A DNA stretch of 64,000 bases from Emticicia sp. BO119 (GCF_013912375.1 NZ_JACETV010000001.1:434001-498000), one strand, 5' to 3'. Shown: positions 8,445-17,350, counted from the first letter of the stretch. Made by a program: numbers and translations. The notes: generated from the sequence alone by a model not told the origin.

Positions 8445-9615
8445 GTATAATTATCTCATTTATCCTGTTTACAATTAATTCTTTTGTTTCAGAGGTTTCT
8501 ACTTCCTCTTTATATAGTAATGTTACATTATCTCTTCCGAAGGGTAATCCTACACTTGGCTGATGATTGTGGATTAAATATACCGGAAAATTTGCCAATG
8601 GGAAAAACGGATAACCTGTGCCTTTATAGACGGAAATTGTTTTACAAAAGATGCAACACAAATGCTCGGGGAACGAGTCGAGTGTAAGGGCAAATGTGGC
8701 TTTTTGAGACAAAAGAGCTATTTCATGTATATTAATTTTACCTGAAGTATCAATCACTCGATTGAATGTTGGTATATTAATTAAATCCCATATTTGTTTT
8801 GAAACCCCGGTTTGCCCGCAAAGCAGGATATAATATCCGGTTTTTTCTAAAATTTCAGTCAGAACCGATGCCCAGAAAGCAGGTGAAAGTTGTTTGTGCT
8901 CACCGCCTGATTCAGGAAATACCATCAGGTAAGAACCTTTAGGCAAAGTTATTTTCTGTTTTATCTTTTCAATGGTTGTGCCAGGAGAAACCGGAAAGTA
9001 AGGTTCAACGTCTGCCAAAGTGCCTTTAATACCTATTTCATGCAAGAGCATAAAATACATATCAAAATGGTGAAATTCATTGACAGGAACATCAAATTCT
9101 TTGTCTAACAAACCACCTAAACCTCTGCGGGCAAAACCATAGGCTTTCCCGACTTTAATAAATGGCAGTACAAAATGTGCCACGGCATCGCTATAGCGTA
9201 TGTCAATATAATAATCGTAAGATTCTTGTTTCAATAGGGGTAGAGCTTCCCTGAATGTCCGGAAATGGTCTTTTATTTTCTCCCAGCGTGAAATTTTCCT
9301 GCGGTTGGTCTGATAATGATTGATATAAATGGTGCGGCCTAAATAGGGATTATGCAGATTAACGGCCTCGCACCATTTAGGAGCTAAAAGATCAATTTTT
9401 ACCTCAGGATACCTTTTCTTGATTAAAGGGAACATATATGTAACTGTGAGTGCATCGCCCAAATGGCCTAATGATGCAATCAGAATACGTTTAGGAGAGA
9501 GAATATCAGTATTTCTCCTTCGTTTCTTAAAAAAAAGTTTTGCGTATATATCCACGAAAAAATCCATTACTGTAAATGGAATAGTCTCCCGTGGGGTTCC
9601 ACAGTATTTTCTCAT
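8437..9615 (-). CDS. GT9-family (heptosyltransferase-like) glycosyltransferase
   Basis: The protein has the GT9 pattern: KRILIASLGHLGDAL near residues 42-56, then a first Rossmann domain, then YLMVFPESGGEHKQLSP and LLCGQTG in the donor-binding half. GT9 enzymes include ADP-heptose:LPS heptosyltransferases and act on lipid A-core precursors in the cytoplasm. Here 392 residues include an N-terminal extension of about 40; a second ATG at codon 17 (MDFFVDIYAKLF) could be the true start. It is transcribed ahead of the GT4 gene with an 8-bp overlap, so both probably build the same surface glycan. The sugar is not certain. Confidence 0.83.
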   Translation of the reverse strand: MRKYCGTPRETIPFTVMDFFVDIYAKLFFKKRRRNTDILSPKRILIASLGHLGDALTVTYMFPLIKKRYPEVKIDLLAPKWCEAVNLHNPYLGRTIYINHYQTNRRKISRWEKIKDHFRTFREALPLLKQESYDYYIDIRYSDAVAHFVLPFIKVGKAYGFARRGLGGLLDKEFDVPVNEFHHFDMYFMLLHEIGIKGTLADVEPYFPVSPGTTIEKIKQKITLPKGSYLMVFPESGGEHKQLSPAFWASVLTEILEKTGYYILLCGQTGVSKQIWDLINIPTFNRVIDTSGKINIHEIALLSQKATFALTLDSFPEHLCCIFCKTISVYKGTGYPFFPLANFPVYLIHNHQPSVGLPFGRDNVTLLYKEEVETSETKELIVNRINEIIIHE

Positions 9616-9634
9616 ATAGTTTCTTTAAATAAGA

Positions 9635-9709
9635 ATTGAATGATTGAAAGAGTCAGTGATTATAAATCATCACAAGGCAGCTATTCAATCAATCTCTCAT
9701 TCACTCAAT
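9635..9709. repeat. Imperfect inverted repeat of the CACTCAATC type
   Basis: The spacer between the DUF5672 and GT9 genes holds an imperfect inverted repeat. Left arm starts ATTGAATGATTG; right arm ends CATTCACTCAAT. Related strings occur at 872-893 and 32236-32250. Confidence 0.45.
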
Positions 9710-9711
9710 AG

Positions 9712-10536
9712 TTATAACTTATAGCCAAATTCCCTGATGTGTTTTTTCCAGAACTCGGTTTCGTAAATATCCCAGGCGTGACAGCCAAATGGTAAACCAC
9801 TATTAAGATGATAAGCTTTTTCGGGCATGTGCTCAACTGCAAATCTGAGTGCCGTGTGCCAGTCGGGGATACTTAATTTTGGATAATATCGGTTCAACTC
9901 AATGCACCAGAACATATCTTCATTATATGCCGGATGAGTTTTGGCTAACGCCAGGTATTCTTCAATCTTATTACGGTTTTCAGGAATCAGGCTCAATAGT
10001 TTTTTAGTTTTTCTTAAAGAGAAGCCCCCATTGCCCACGCCTCGTTTCATGATAATTTCTTTTGGCCCATATTTGCCATAACGTTCTTCTTTCAGATTAA
10101 ACCAGATGGCAATTTTCTTTTTCAGATTCCAGACCCATTCCTTCCATTTAGCATCAAAATCTATCTCAATACGCCAGGGAGCACCGATGTAATCATAGCA
10201 TAAACTACACCAGTAGGCTAATTCATCTTTAAATACAAAGGCATCTAACTGATAAATCAGCATATATTCATAAGCTAAAAAACGTGCATAAAATTCCTCT
10301 GAAAGTAACAATTTGTTATAAGTTAAGGTACTTTTAAAATACCCATCGTCAAAATTTTCGGTTTTTAGCTGAGGATATTTTTGCAAAATATGGTTGATAT
10401 TCAGAGAAGCAGGTTTAACTATTATAACAGGATATTTATTTAAGACTCTTACACCCTGCTCAAGTGAAATGGCTTCGTAAGAACTTAATTGCTCCTGATA
10501 AATGGGTATAATTACACAAACACTTGTCTTTTCCAA
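9712..10536 (-). CDS. DUF5672-family protein (probable glycosyltransferase)
   Basis: The 274 residues open with a Rossmann-type strand (SVCVIIPIYQ). They contain a QLDAFVFKDEL segment, where the D can play the role of a DXD-like metal site, then a YIGAPW motif and GNGGFSLRKTK. The C-terminal part has NEDMFWC and GCHAW. This order is that of DUF5672, a family found in glycan loci and presumed to be GT-A-like glycosyltransferases. It is the third glycan gene on this strand and follows the two SDR genes by 31 bp, which suggests one operon. Donor sugar is unknown. Confidence 0.75.
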   Translation of the reverse strand: MEKTSVCVIIPIYQEQLSSYEAISLEQGVRVLNKYPVIIVKPASLNINHILQKYPQLKTENFDDGYFKSTLTYNKLLLSEEFYARFLAYEYMLIYQLDAFVFKDELAYWCSLCYDYIGAPWRIEIDFDAKWKEWVWNLKKKIAIWFNLKEERYGKYGPKEIIMKRGVGNGGFSLRKTKKLLSLIPENRNKIEEYLALAKTHPAYNEDMFWCIELNRYYPKLSIPDWHTALRFAVEHMPEKAYHLNSGLPFGCHAWDIYETEFWKKHIREFGYKL

Positions 10537-10567
10537 AACGAATAAAGATTAATCTCAGAACTTAATA

Positions 10568-11329
10568 TCAGATAATTGTTCCGCCATCAATAGAAAACAG
10601 ACCTCCAGTAGTATAAGCAGAAGCCGATGAGGCTAAATATAGTGCCATTGGCGAGATTTCTTCTACTGTTCCCATACGGGCTATAGGCAAGCGTTTAGTA
10701 AAATGTGATAATGTTTTCTCATTATCCCACAAGGCCTGACTGAATTTAGTTTTGATGAGACCAGGGCAAATAGCATTTACCCTGATGCCATCTTCGCCCC
10801 ATTCTTTGGCCAATACTTTAGTGAGCATATTCAGAGAAGCCTTACTGACGCTATAAATACCTAAACCCGGATCGGGGGTATGTCCGGCTATACTACTAAT
10901 ATTGATGACGCTCCCTCCACCACGAGATTTCATGATTGGGTGTACCATTTTTGATAATTCAAAAGGGGCTTTTACATTTACCTGCATGATTTTGTCAAAA
11001 GCACTTTCCGGGCAATCTAATGATGGCCCGTAAACCGGATTAGTGGCCGCATTATTCACTAAAATATCAATGCCTCCGTAAGTATCAATGGTTTTTTCAA
11101 CCAATAATTTTAACTGAGCTATTTCACCGGCATGGGCTGCAATGCCTGTACATTCGCCTCCTGCTGCCTTTATATCGTTTGCCAACTCATCGAGGTCGGC
11201 TTGTTTCCGGCTACTGATCACTACTTTAGCACCATATTCGGCAAATATCCTTGCAATCGCTTCTCCGATTCCTTTACTTGCTCCGGTAATAAGGGCTACT
11301 TTACCTGTTAAATCAAAAACGTTTTTCAT
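10568..11329 (-). CDS. SDR-family oxidoreductase
   Basis: A classical short-chain dehydrogenase of 253 residues. It has the NAD(P)-binding TGASKGIG at 15-22, NNAA at 92-95, catalytic Ser-145/146, and YSVSK with Tyr-159 and Lys-163. After the TGASKGIG strand comes VVISSRK, whose basic residue suggests NADPH preference. It ends with a GGLFSIDGG tail typical of 3-oxoacyl-ACP reductase-like and sugar-alcohol SDRs. It lies 29 bp after the second SDR gene and just before the DUF5672 gene. Substrate is not predictable; a role in a modified sugar or lipid of the same locus is possible. Confidence 0.88.
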   Translation of the reverse strand: MKNVFDLTGKVALITGASKGIGEAIARIFAEYGAKVVISSRKQADLDELANDIKAAGGECTGIAAHAGEIAQLKLLVEKTIDTYGGIDILVNNAATNPVYGPSLDCPESAFDKIMQVNVKAPFELSKMVHPIMKSRGGGSVINISSIAGHTPDPGLGIYSVSKASLNMLTKVLAKEWGEDGIRVNAICPGLIKTKFSQALWDNEKTLSHFTKRLPIARMGTVEEISPMALYLASSASAYTTGGLFSIDGGTII

Positions 11330-11358
11330 ACATTCTTTATGAATAGGGTAGAATAATT

Positions 11359-12111
11359 TTACTGTAAAATCAGACCGCCATCAACAATGACACTCTGACC
11401 TGTAATGAATGAAGCTTCGTCTGCTGCTAAATACAAAATGGCACTGGCAATTTCTTCTGGTTTGCCAAAGCGTTTCATCGGCGTTGCATATTGCAACGCT
11501 TCTAAATAGGCTGCATCTGTATCTGCGCCTTCTAACATAGGTGTCTGGGTAAAGCCCGGGCAAACAGCATTGATTCTGATCCCATGCCTGGCAAACTCAA
11601 TGGCAGCAGTTTTGGTCATTCCAACTACAGCGTGTTTACTTGCGGCGTAGGCAATATGCCCCACCATACCTAAATGACCTGCCACCGATGCGATATTGAC
11701 AATAGTACCACTGCGCTGCTCTATAAAATAGCGTAATGCCGCTTTCATACAGTACCAGAGCCCTTTTACATTTACATCTATAATTTTATCGAAATCTTCT
11801 TCCGGGTATTTCTCAGTACGAATGCGAGGCCCCAATACTCCTGCTGAATTAACCAGTATATCAAACTTACCCCAAACACTTATGGTCTGTTCAATCATTT
11901 CCTGAATATCACTGAGTTTCGTTACATTCACTTTTATGAACCTCACCTCCCCATCTGATTTGCTTATACTATCTGCTAATTCAATGTCTAAGGCATCAGC
12001 TAAATCGGCAACCATTATTTTGGCCCCTTCCTGAGCAAATAAAATGGCAGCAGCCTTGCCTATACCTGAATTACCACCTGTAATGATTACTACTTTGTCT
12101 TTGAATTTCAT
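11359..12111 (-). CDS. SDR-family oxidoreductase (glucose/3-oxoacyl-reductase type)
   Basis: This second SDR, of 250 residues, has TGGNSGIG at 11-18, NSAG at 88-91, Ser-142, and YAASK with Tyr-155 and Lys-159. An acidic residue follows beta-2 (MVADLAD), which favours NAD(H) over NADP(H). The C-terminal SFITGQSVIVDGG strand is standard. It shares only the family core with the neighbouring SDR, so the pair is not a recent duplication. It appears to be the promoter-proximal gene of the minus-strand run that leads into the glycosyltransferases. A dispersed inverted repeat lies directly upstream. Confidence 0.88.
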   Translation of the reverse strand: MKFKDKVVIITGGNSGIGKAAAILFAQEGAKIMVADLADALDIELADSISKSDGEVRFIKVNVTKLSDIQEMIEQTISVWGKFDILVNSAGVLGPRIRTEKYPEEDFDKIIDVNVKGLWYCMKAALRYFIEQRSGTIVNIASVAGHLGMVGHIAYAASKHAVVGMTKTAAIEFARHGIRINAVCPGFTQTPMLEGADTDAAYLEALQYATPMKRFGKPEEIASAILYLAADEASFITGQSVIVDGGLILQ

Positions 12112-12123
12112 AGCGGCTGAATG

Positions 12124-12283
12124 TGTCTGAACTGTGATTTATCTGATTGCATTGATTTTTTGAAAGTAAATGACTTGTATGAACTTTCCGGATTTAAAAA
12201 TGATTCTGAATGATTCATTAACATATCATCAGTTAAATCATTTAATCAGCTGACGCTGCGGGGTTAAATCATAGTTCATGACA
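12124..12283. repeat. Dispersed inverted repeat, copy 1
   Basis: Begins TGTCTGAACTGTGATTTA and ends ATCATAGTTCATGACA, so the termini pair. It fills the gap between the SDR and methyltransferase genes and ends about 1 bp from the methyltransferase stop codon. Five further copies are listed below. Confidence 0.75.
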
Positions 12284-12284
12284 A

Positions 12285-13052
12285 TTATTTCTCACAAAAG
12301 TAAATAATTTCTCCGGCTGGAAGCGCGTATCGTTCTACTAATTCTCTGGGCATTTTCAGTACAAAATCATCTTCTTTTACTTTAAAGCCTGCTTTTTCTA
12401 ATTCTCTTCCATAATCTCTGCCAAACAGGCGCAGGTGGTCGTTCTGCCAGAAAACACGTTCACGCTCACGGGGGTCAGTAATGGTTGGGTCTTCAAAAGT
12501 ATGCTCTTTTGTCCAGTCCTGAGGTGACTGGATGATTCCCCAACCTCCTGGTTTCAGGACCCTGTACAGTTCTGACATGGCTTTATGATAATCTTCTACG
12601 TGCTCCATTACGTGGTTACAGAATGCTACGTCAAAAGTATTGGCCTCGAAAGGGATCTGATGAATATCCATTTTAACTTTAGCTAAAGGAGATTCAATGT
12701 CTGCCGTAATGTAGTCAAGATTTTTCATGGCTTCAAAACGATCGATAAAACAATATTCAGGTGCAACATGTAGTACTTTCAGATGAGGTGCAGTAAAAAA
12801 ATCAGTTTTCTCACGCAGATACAATGCCATAAGTCTGTGACGTTCTAATGCCAGACAATTTGGACAAAGGGCATTTTTTCTTGAAGACAGACGACCGTAA
12901 GGTAGGAATTTATCTAATTTAGCATCGCAAACGGGACACTCGACGGTATTTCCTTTTAAAATAATTGTATAGACTTTAAGTGGTATATGGCTGAATAATT
13001 GCAGGTATTTTCTTGGAATAAATCGAAGTAAGAAACTAATAATTTTGCCCAT
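12285..13052 (-). CDS. Class I SAM-dependent methyltransferase with zinc-ribbon-like N-terminus
   Basis: The 255-residue protein has an N-terminal pair of Cys pairs (C39/C42 and C63/C66, CPVC and CPNC) that could bind zinc. A Methyltransf_11-type core follows: VLHVAPE near 93-99 as motif I, ITADIES as the acidic strand, FDVAFCNHVMEHV near 140-152, and the ELYRVLKPGGW helix-strand. Such enzymes methylate sugars, lipids or small molecules; many lie in surface-glycan loci, as here. A repeat separates it from the SDR/GT run downstream, so it may be transcribed separately. Substrate unknown. Confidence 0.83.
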   Translation of the reverse strand: MGKIISFLLRFIPRKYLQLFSHIPLKVYTIILKGNTVECPVCDAKLDKFLPYGRLSSRKNALCPNCLALERHRLMALYLREKTDFFTAPHLKVLHVAPEYCFIDRFEAMKNLDYITADIESPLAKVKMDIHQIPFEANTFDVAFCNHVMEHVEDYHKAMSELYRVLKPGGWGIIQSPQDWTKEHTFEDPTITDPRERERVFWQNDHLRLFGRDYGRELEKAGFKVKEDDFVLKMPRELVERYALPAGEIIYFCEK

Positions 13053-13150
13053 GCTTTAAACTTATGAGAGTATATCGTTGTATTTTAAGCCCAAAATTAA
13101 TTATTTTTGTTGTTGTTTTTACACCAATATACATAAAGATTCGATAAATT

Positions 13151-13504
13151 ATGGAAATAAAAAAACGGAAACCTCCGGGAAAAAGGTTAATAAAAAATAT
13201 GCCTCTTCGTGTAAAGTGGTTTTTATCAGCTACCGTTGGTATGATGCTGGTAGGCTACGGGCTTAGCGTGTTGAGCGAAGCAGGTCATCTGAAGCATACT
13301 AATGCACCTTTTCTGCAATGGTTTTTGTTAGGTACGTATAGCCTTATTATGGTTAATTCGGGTTTGGCTTTATTTGGGCAGGCCATTATTTTCAGAATGA
13401 AAATTGAAAACCGTAAACTGATTAAGAATATATTGAAAGATAGAAACAGAAAGAATAGAAAGGTATTGACTATCACGAAAATAGAAAGCCCCAAAACAGA
13501 ATAA
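13151..13504 (+). CDS. Small basic protein with two membrane segments, unknown function
   Basis: 117 residues. The N-terminus is strongly basic (KKRKPPGKR), followed by two hydrophobic segments (about residues 22-43 and 57-80) and a basic, Lys/Asn-rich C-terminal tail. The positive-inside pattern puts both ends in the cytoplasm, forming a hairpin in the inner membrane. I do not recognise the family. It is divergent from the methyltransferase and stands alone. An overlapping open frame 73 bp upstream in another phase lacks this organisation and is rejected. Confidence 0.6.
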   Translation: MEIKKRKPPGKRLIKNMPLRVKWFLSATVGMMLVGYGLSVLSEAGHLKHTNAPFLQWFLLGTYSLIMVNSGLALFGQAIIFRMKIENRKLIKNILKDRNRKNRKVLTITKIESPKTE

Positions 13505-13603
13505 TATTTGGCACTTATTGTGCTATTTTAACATTTTATTGAAGTAAATTAACAAGTTTTGGGTATTTTAGTACTCAAAACTTTTATTTTTAGTATTTAT
13601 CCT

Positions 13604-13611
13604 TACGTTTG
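13604..13611 (+). promoter_or_regulatory. Bacteroidota-type -7 element before the USP-like gene
   Basis: TACGTTTG matches TAnnTTTG. A weak TTTT lies 19 bp upstream in the -33 position. The start codon follows 67 bp downstream. Confidence 0.45.
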
Positions 13612-13678
13612 CACAAAAAATTTTAAAAAGTCTGGCTCATAAAGTTTTATCAGTCAGATTAAGTGAAGTTTGCTACTA

Positions 13679-14530
13679 ATGAATTTATCTCAATCTGAAT
13701 TGCCTGATACCCAACCGAGGAGAACACTTGTGGCGGTTGACTTAGGTGAGTTTTCTGAAAAAGTCATCTCTTATCTGTTTCTTCTGACCAGGGATATTTT
13801 AAGCGAATATACCATTTTTCACTGCCTTGAAGGCACAATTGATGAAAAACAGGCACGAGAAAAGATCGATAAGATTTTAGTTCAGGCTCGTAACTACCTG
13901 AACAAAAGTGTTAAGAGTTCAATTAAAATTCATATTGCTCATAACGATCTTTTGGAAGAATTACAGCTTTTGCATGCCAAAGAAAATTTTGGCACTGTGT
14001 TTACGGGGGCAACAAACAAGCCTGATTCCTGGCGGTTGGGGCCAAATGCTCAAGCTATTATGATGAATATTTCTGCCGGGATTGTTATTGTTCCACCTAA
14101 CGTAGATCTGAGCTTTCCGAGTAATATTAGTATTTTGGTTGAAAAGGTTCAGAAATCAAGTTTTTCTTTTCTTCATACTTTTCATGAGTTTGTATCTCAC
14201 TACGGTATTTTTCTGAATTTTGTTTTATTTGCCAAAGACAAACAAGAATTGGAAGAAGAACGGAGGCTGATTGAAGAATATCAGGATTTTTTTGATTCTA
14301 CTATTACCTTTAATTTTATTGTTGAGCAGGAGCAGACTCATATTAATTTCTTAAGGTATATAGAAGGTATTCACTGCGAAGCGGCCGTAATGGCATGGCA
14401 TGAAACTACGACAGCATTTTTATCAGCCAAGCAAACGGGTATTATTTATTGCAGCCCCAAACTACCGATTCTGTATATCAAGAAGAAGACCATTCCAGAC
14501 AAAGATCAGGTGTTATTTAAAGAGATATAA
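13679..14530 (+). CDS. Universal stress protein-like tandem-domain protein
   Basis: About 283 residues from the ATG; an in-frame TTG 9 bp upstream is less likely. The first half (RRTLVAVDLGEFSEKVISYLF) looks like a USP domain strand-helix. A segment GTVFTGATNKPDSWRLGPNAQAI follows, similar to the GxxG-(9)-GS/T region of USPs. The second half repeats the fold more weakly (NISILVEKVQKSS; IHCEAAVMAWHETT). The classical ATP-binding glycines are only partly kept, so nucleotide binding is uncertain. USPs are cytoplasmic stress or regulatory proteins. It has its own promoter-like box and a strong terminator. Confidence 0.6.
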   Translation: MNLSQSELPDTQPRRTLVAVDLGEFSEKVISYLFLLTRDILSEYTIFHCLEGTIDEKQAREKIDKILVQARNYLNKSVKSSIKIHIAHNDLLEELQLLHAKENFGTVFTGATNKPDSWRLGPNAQAIMMNISAGIVIVPPNVDLSFPSNISILVEKVQKSSFSFLHTFHEFVSHYGIFLNFVLFAKDKQELEEERRLIEEYQDFFDSTITFNFIVEQEQTHINFLRYIEGIHCEAAVMAWHETTTAFLSAKQTGIIYCSPKLPILYIKKKTIPDKDQVLFKEI

Positions 14531-14531
14531 A

Positions 14532-14573
14532 AAAGAAAGAAACTGCCTCAAAAAAGCAGTTTCTTTCTTTTTT
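14532..14573. terminator. Strong bidirectional terminator
   Basis: AAAGAAAGAAACTGC pairs with GCAGTTTCTTTCTTT across an A-rich loop. T-rich sequence follows on both strands. It separates the USP-like gene from the convergent 47-aa gene. Confidence 0.85.
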
Positions 14574-14591
14574 AGCAAGAATCAATATAAA

Positions 14592-14735
14592 TTATTTTGC
14601 AAATTCTGCTTTTAATGCTTCAACATCAACTGCCTGAACATCTGTTTTTAAAGATAGACGTTTGATTTCGGCTATTCTGTTTTTTGCTATCGCTTGATTT
14701 CTCTTTGCTTTGCGTTTTAATCTTGTTACTGCCAT
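14592..14735 (-). CDS. 47-aa basic protein of unknown function
   Basis: A short gene encodes 47 residues starting MAVTRLKRKAKRNQAIA and ending EALKAEFAK. The N-terminal half is very rich in Lys/Arg, like ribosome- or nucleic-acid-binding small proteins; the C-terminal half is an acidic, probably helical tail. Support for its reality: a well-formed promoter upstream (TTG, 21 bp, TAACTTTG), a terminator just after the stop, and codon use like its neighbours. I cannot name a family. Because it is divergent from hisS and basic, a role in translation is possible, but that is inference. Confidence 0.7.
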   Translation of the reverse strand: MAVTRLKRKAKRNQAIAKNRIAEIKRLSLKTDVQAVDVEALKAEFAK

Positions 14736-14841
14736 TTTTTTAGGTATTTTGTTCTCTAACGCCCTGCGAAAAGAGCCGAGAGGTATTTAAAAGATTATAT
14801 GATACAATCGCCTTTTCAGGCTGTGATTTCGAATCAGGGTG

Positions 14842-14873
14842 CAAAGTTAAGAAATTCAATTAATATTTAACAA
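14842..14873 (-). promoter_or_regulatory. Promoter of the 47-aa gene
   Basis: Read on the minus strand: TTG at 14871-14873, a 21-bp spacer, and TAACTTTG at 14842-14849. This is the best match in the window to the Bacteroidota -33/-7 promoter. The leader to the ATG is about 100 nt. Confidence 0.6.
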
Positions 14874-14894
14874 TTAACAATAAGTTTTTTCCAC

Positions 14895-14902
14895 TAATTT
14901 TG
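14895..14902 (+). promoter_or_regulatory. Bacteroidota-type -7 element before hisS
   Basis: TAATTTTG matches TAnnTTTG and lies 44 bp before the hisS ATG. It is back to back with the promoter of the 47-aa gene. Confidence 0.45.
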
Positions 14903-14946
14903 TGGCGAAAATTTTCTGAGATTTATTACAAAGCGATATATTACAA

Positions 14947-16308
14947 ATGAGTAAACCCAGTTTAGTTAGAGGAACACGTGATTTCGGGCCATCAGTGATG
15001 GTAAAGCGAAACTTTATTTTTGATACCATCAAATATACTTTCCAAAAATTTGGCTTCCAACCTTTAGAAACCCCAAGTCTTGAAACCCTGAATGTACTGA
15101 TGGGTAAATACGGCGATGAGGGAGACCAATTGCTTTTTAAGGTTTTAAACTCAGGCGATTTCTCGAAGGACTTATCACAAAAGGATTTAGACGAAGGTTC
15201 AAAGAAACTTACTCATAAAATTTCAGAAAAAGGATTACGTTATGATTTAACTGTGCCGTTTGCACGCTATGTGGTAATGAATCGTAATGAACTGGCTATT
15301 CCGTTTAAACGGTATCAGATACAGCCAGTCTGGCGCGCTGACCGTCCGCAGAGAGGACGTTACCGGGAGTTTTATCAGTGTGATGCTGACGTGGTGGGAA
15401 CGGATTCATTGATTTGCGAGGCTGAAATCGTATTGATGTTGCACGAAATTTTTCAGAATCTGGGTATTTCAGATTTTACTATAAAAATCAATAATCGTAA
15501 GGTTTTATCTGGCATTGCCGAAACTATTGGTATGAAAGGCAGTGAAGTACCTTTGACCGTAGCGATTGATAAATTAGATAAAATAGGTAAGGAAAAAGTA
15601 GAAGATGAATTGCGGGAAAGAGGTTTTTCAGAAGAGGTAATTGAGAAATTGCAACCAATTTTTAATTTACAGGGCAATACTACTGAGGTTATTAATGGCT
15701 TGAAATTATGGCTAAAAGATTCTGAAACAGGCTTAAAGGGCATAGAAGAAATAGACAAAGTATGGAATCTGGTAGGAGCGTTTGGCCTCCAGAATCCTAA
15801 AATCCAGTTGGATATTACTCTGGCACGTGGATTGAGCTATTATACCGGAGCAATTTTTGAAGTAAAAGCAAACCATGTGCAGATGGGCAGTATTTCGGGT
15901 GGTGGGCGTTATGACAACCTGACAGGTACATTTGGATTGCCGGGTCTTTCAGGTGTAGGCATTTCTTTAGGTGTCGACCGTATTTATGATGTCATGGAGG
16001 AGCTTGACTTATTTGCTGATAATAATGGGGTTACGACAAAGGTACTTTTGACTAACTTTGATGCAGAAGCTGAAGCATATTCGTTGCCGTTGTTGAAAAA
16101 ACTACGTGATGCAGGTATCAATGCCGAGATTTATCCTGACCATGCCAAATTAAGAAAACAATTTGAATATGCCGACCGTAAGAAAATTCCGTATGTTTGC
16201 GTAGTTGGTTCTGAAGAAATGTTGACAGGAGAACTTACTTTAAAAAATATGCAATCGGGCGACCAGAACAAATATACCATAGAAAATATTGTACAAAATT
16301 TGAAATAG
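14947..16308 (+). CDS. hisS: Histidine--tRNA ligase
   Basis: A class II aminoacyl-tRNA synthetase of 453 residues that charges tRNA-His in the cytoplasm. It shows the RGTRDFGP start (residues 9-14), RYDLTVPFARYV (98-109), motif 2 RYQIQPVWRADRPQRGRYREF (122-142), the histidine-binding LARGLSYYTGAIFE, and motif 3 GVGISLGVDRI. The C-terminal anticodon-binding domain (VLLTNFDAEAEAYSLPLL onward) is complete. It is followed after 4 bp by mltG, so the two are probably co-transcribed with the thioesterase gene. Nothing unusual in the sequence. Confidence 0.98.
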   Translation: MSKPSLVRGTRDFGPSVMVKRNFIFDTIKYTFQKFGFQPLETPSLETLNVLMGKYGDEGDQLLFKVLNSGDFSKDLSQKDLDEGSKKLTHKISEKGLRYDLTVPFARYVVMNRNELAIPFKRYQIQPVWRADRPQRGRYREFYQCDADVVGTDSLICEAEIVLMLHEIFQNLGISDFTIKINNRKVLSGIAETIGMKGSEVPLTVAIDKLDKIGKEKVEDELRERGFSEEVIEKLQPIFNLQGNTTEVINGLKLWLKDSETGLKGIEEIDKVWNLVGAFGLQNPKIQLDITLARGLSYYTGAIFEVKANHVQMGSISGGGRYDNLTGTFGLPGLSGVGISLGVDRIYDVMEELDLFADNNGVTTKVLLTNFDAEAEAYSLPLLKKLRDAGINAEIYPDHAKLRKQFEYADRKKIPYVCVVGSEEMLTGELTLKNMQSGDQNKYTIENIVQNLK

Positions 16309-16312
16309 CGAT

Positions 16313-17350
16313 ATGCTTAAAAACAGAAAAATCATTGCTTACACACTTGTCATTGTAACAACTGTTGTGGCAACCTTATCTTTTTACTTCTGGCAGGTGG
16401 CCAGTAGTGCCAACCTGAACGTAAAAGGTGAAAAAACTTTTGTATTATATATACCAACCGGAGGAACTTACAAAAATGTGGTAGACTCGCTGCATAAATA
16501 TAACATGATACATGACGAGATTTCGTTTCAGTTTTTATCTAAATGGACTAAGTATCCTGAAAACGTGAAACCGGGTCGTTATGAAATTAAACCTAATGCA
16601 GGAAATAAAGAAACACTTTCGAAGCTAAAAAGAGGACTGCAAGATGATGTGAGATTGACTTTTAATAATATCCGACTGAAATCAGATTTAATCAAGAAAA
16701 TCGGAAGTCGTTTTGAGTTCAACAATGAAGAGTTATTGAAAAGGCTGAAAGACGAGGAAGTCTGTGCCAAGTATGGCTTTGATACTACCACTATTATGTG
16801 TATGTTTTTGCCTAACACTTACTTTGTGCGCTGGACAACAACGCCAGATAAGTTTCTGGATAGAATGCATGATGAATATAAGAAATACTGGACACCTGAA
16901 AAACTGCAACAGGCCAGGGCAATTAATATGACACCTGTTCAGGTGGCTGTTATGGCATCTATTGTGCAGTCTGAAACCAATAAGAAAGATGAGATGCCTC
17001 GGGTTGCGGGTTCTTATATCAATCGTCTGGCGATTGGTATGCCTTTGCAGGCGGATCCGACTGTGAAATTTGCCGTAGGTGATTTCAGTATTAAGCGCAT
17101 CATGGAAAAGCACCTGACAATTAATTCTCCCTATAATACCTATCGGAATCCGGGTTTACCTCCGGGGCCAATTGCTTTACCAGAGCCGGTTGCATTAGAT
17201 GCTGTATTGAATTATGAGCATCATAAATACATCTATTTTTGTGCTAAGGAAGATTTTTCGGGTTATCATAATTTTGCAGAGACCTACAGTGAGCATTTGA
17301 ATTATGCCCGTATGTATCAGGAAGCACTCAATAAAGCTAAGATTCACTAA
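16313..17350 (+). CDS. mltG: Endolytic murein transglycosylase MltG (YceG-like)
   Basis: The 345 residues start with one membrane anchor (about 8-28). A LysM-like subdomain follows (VLYIPTGGTYKNVVDSLHK), then the catalytic YceG domain with MFLPNTYFVRW and MASIVQSETNK (Glu-221 in the catalytic region). GSYINRLAIGMPLQADPTV and SPYNTYRNPGLPPGPI come next; all are conserved in the family. MltG cleaves nascent glycan strands at the inner membrane and sets their length. It lies in the hisS-mltG-thioesterase run, and its stop codon overlaps the next start by one base. Confidence 0.95.
   Translation: MLKNRKIIAYTLVIVTTVVATLSFYFWQVASSANLNVKGEKTFVLYIPTGGTYKNVVDSLHKYNMIHDEISFQFLSKWTKYPENVKPGRYEIKPNAGNKETLSKLKRGLQDDVRLTFNNIRLKSDLIKKIGSRFEFNNEELLKRLKDEEVCAKYGFDTTTIMCMFLPNTYFVRWTTTPDKFLDRMHDEYKKYWTPEKLQQARAINMTPVQVAVMASIVQSETNKKDEMPRVAGSYINRLAIGMPLQADPTVKFAVGDFSIKRIMEKHLTINSPYNTYRNPGLPPGPIALPEPVALDAVLNYEHHKYIYFCAKEDFSGYHNFAETYSEHLNYARMYQEALNKAKIH

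Noticed and set aside
13078-13266. 62-residue frame overlapping the two-helix protein
   Set aside because: It lacks membrane organisation; the other phase gives a positive-inside membrane protein.
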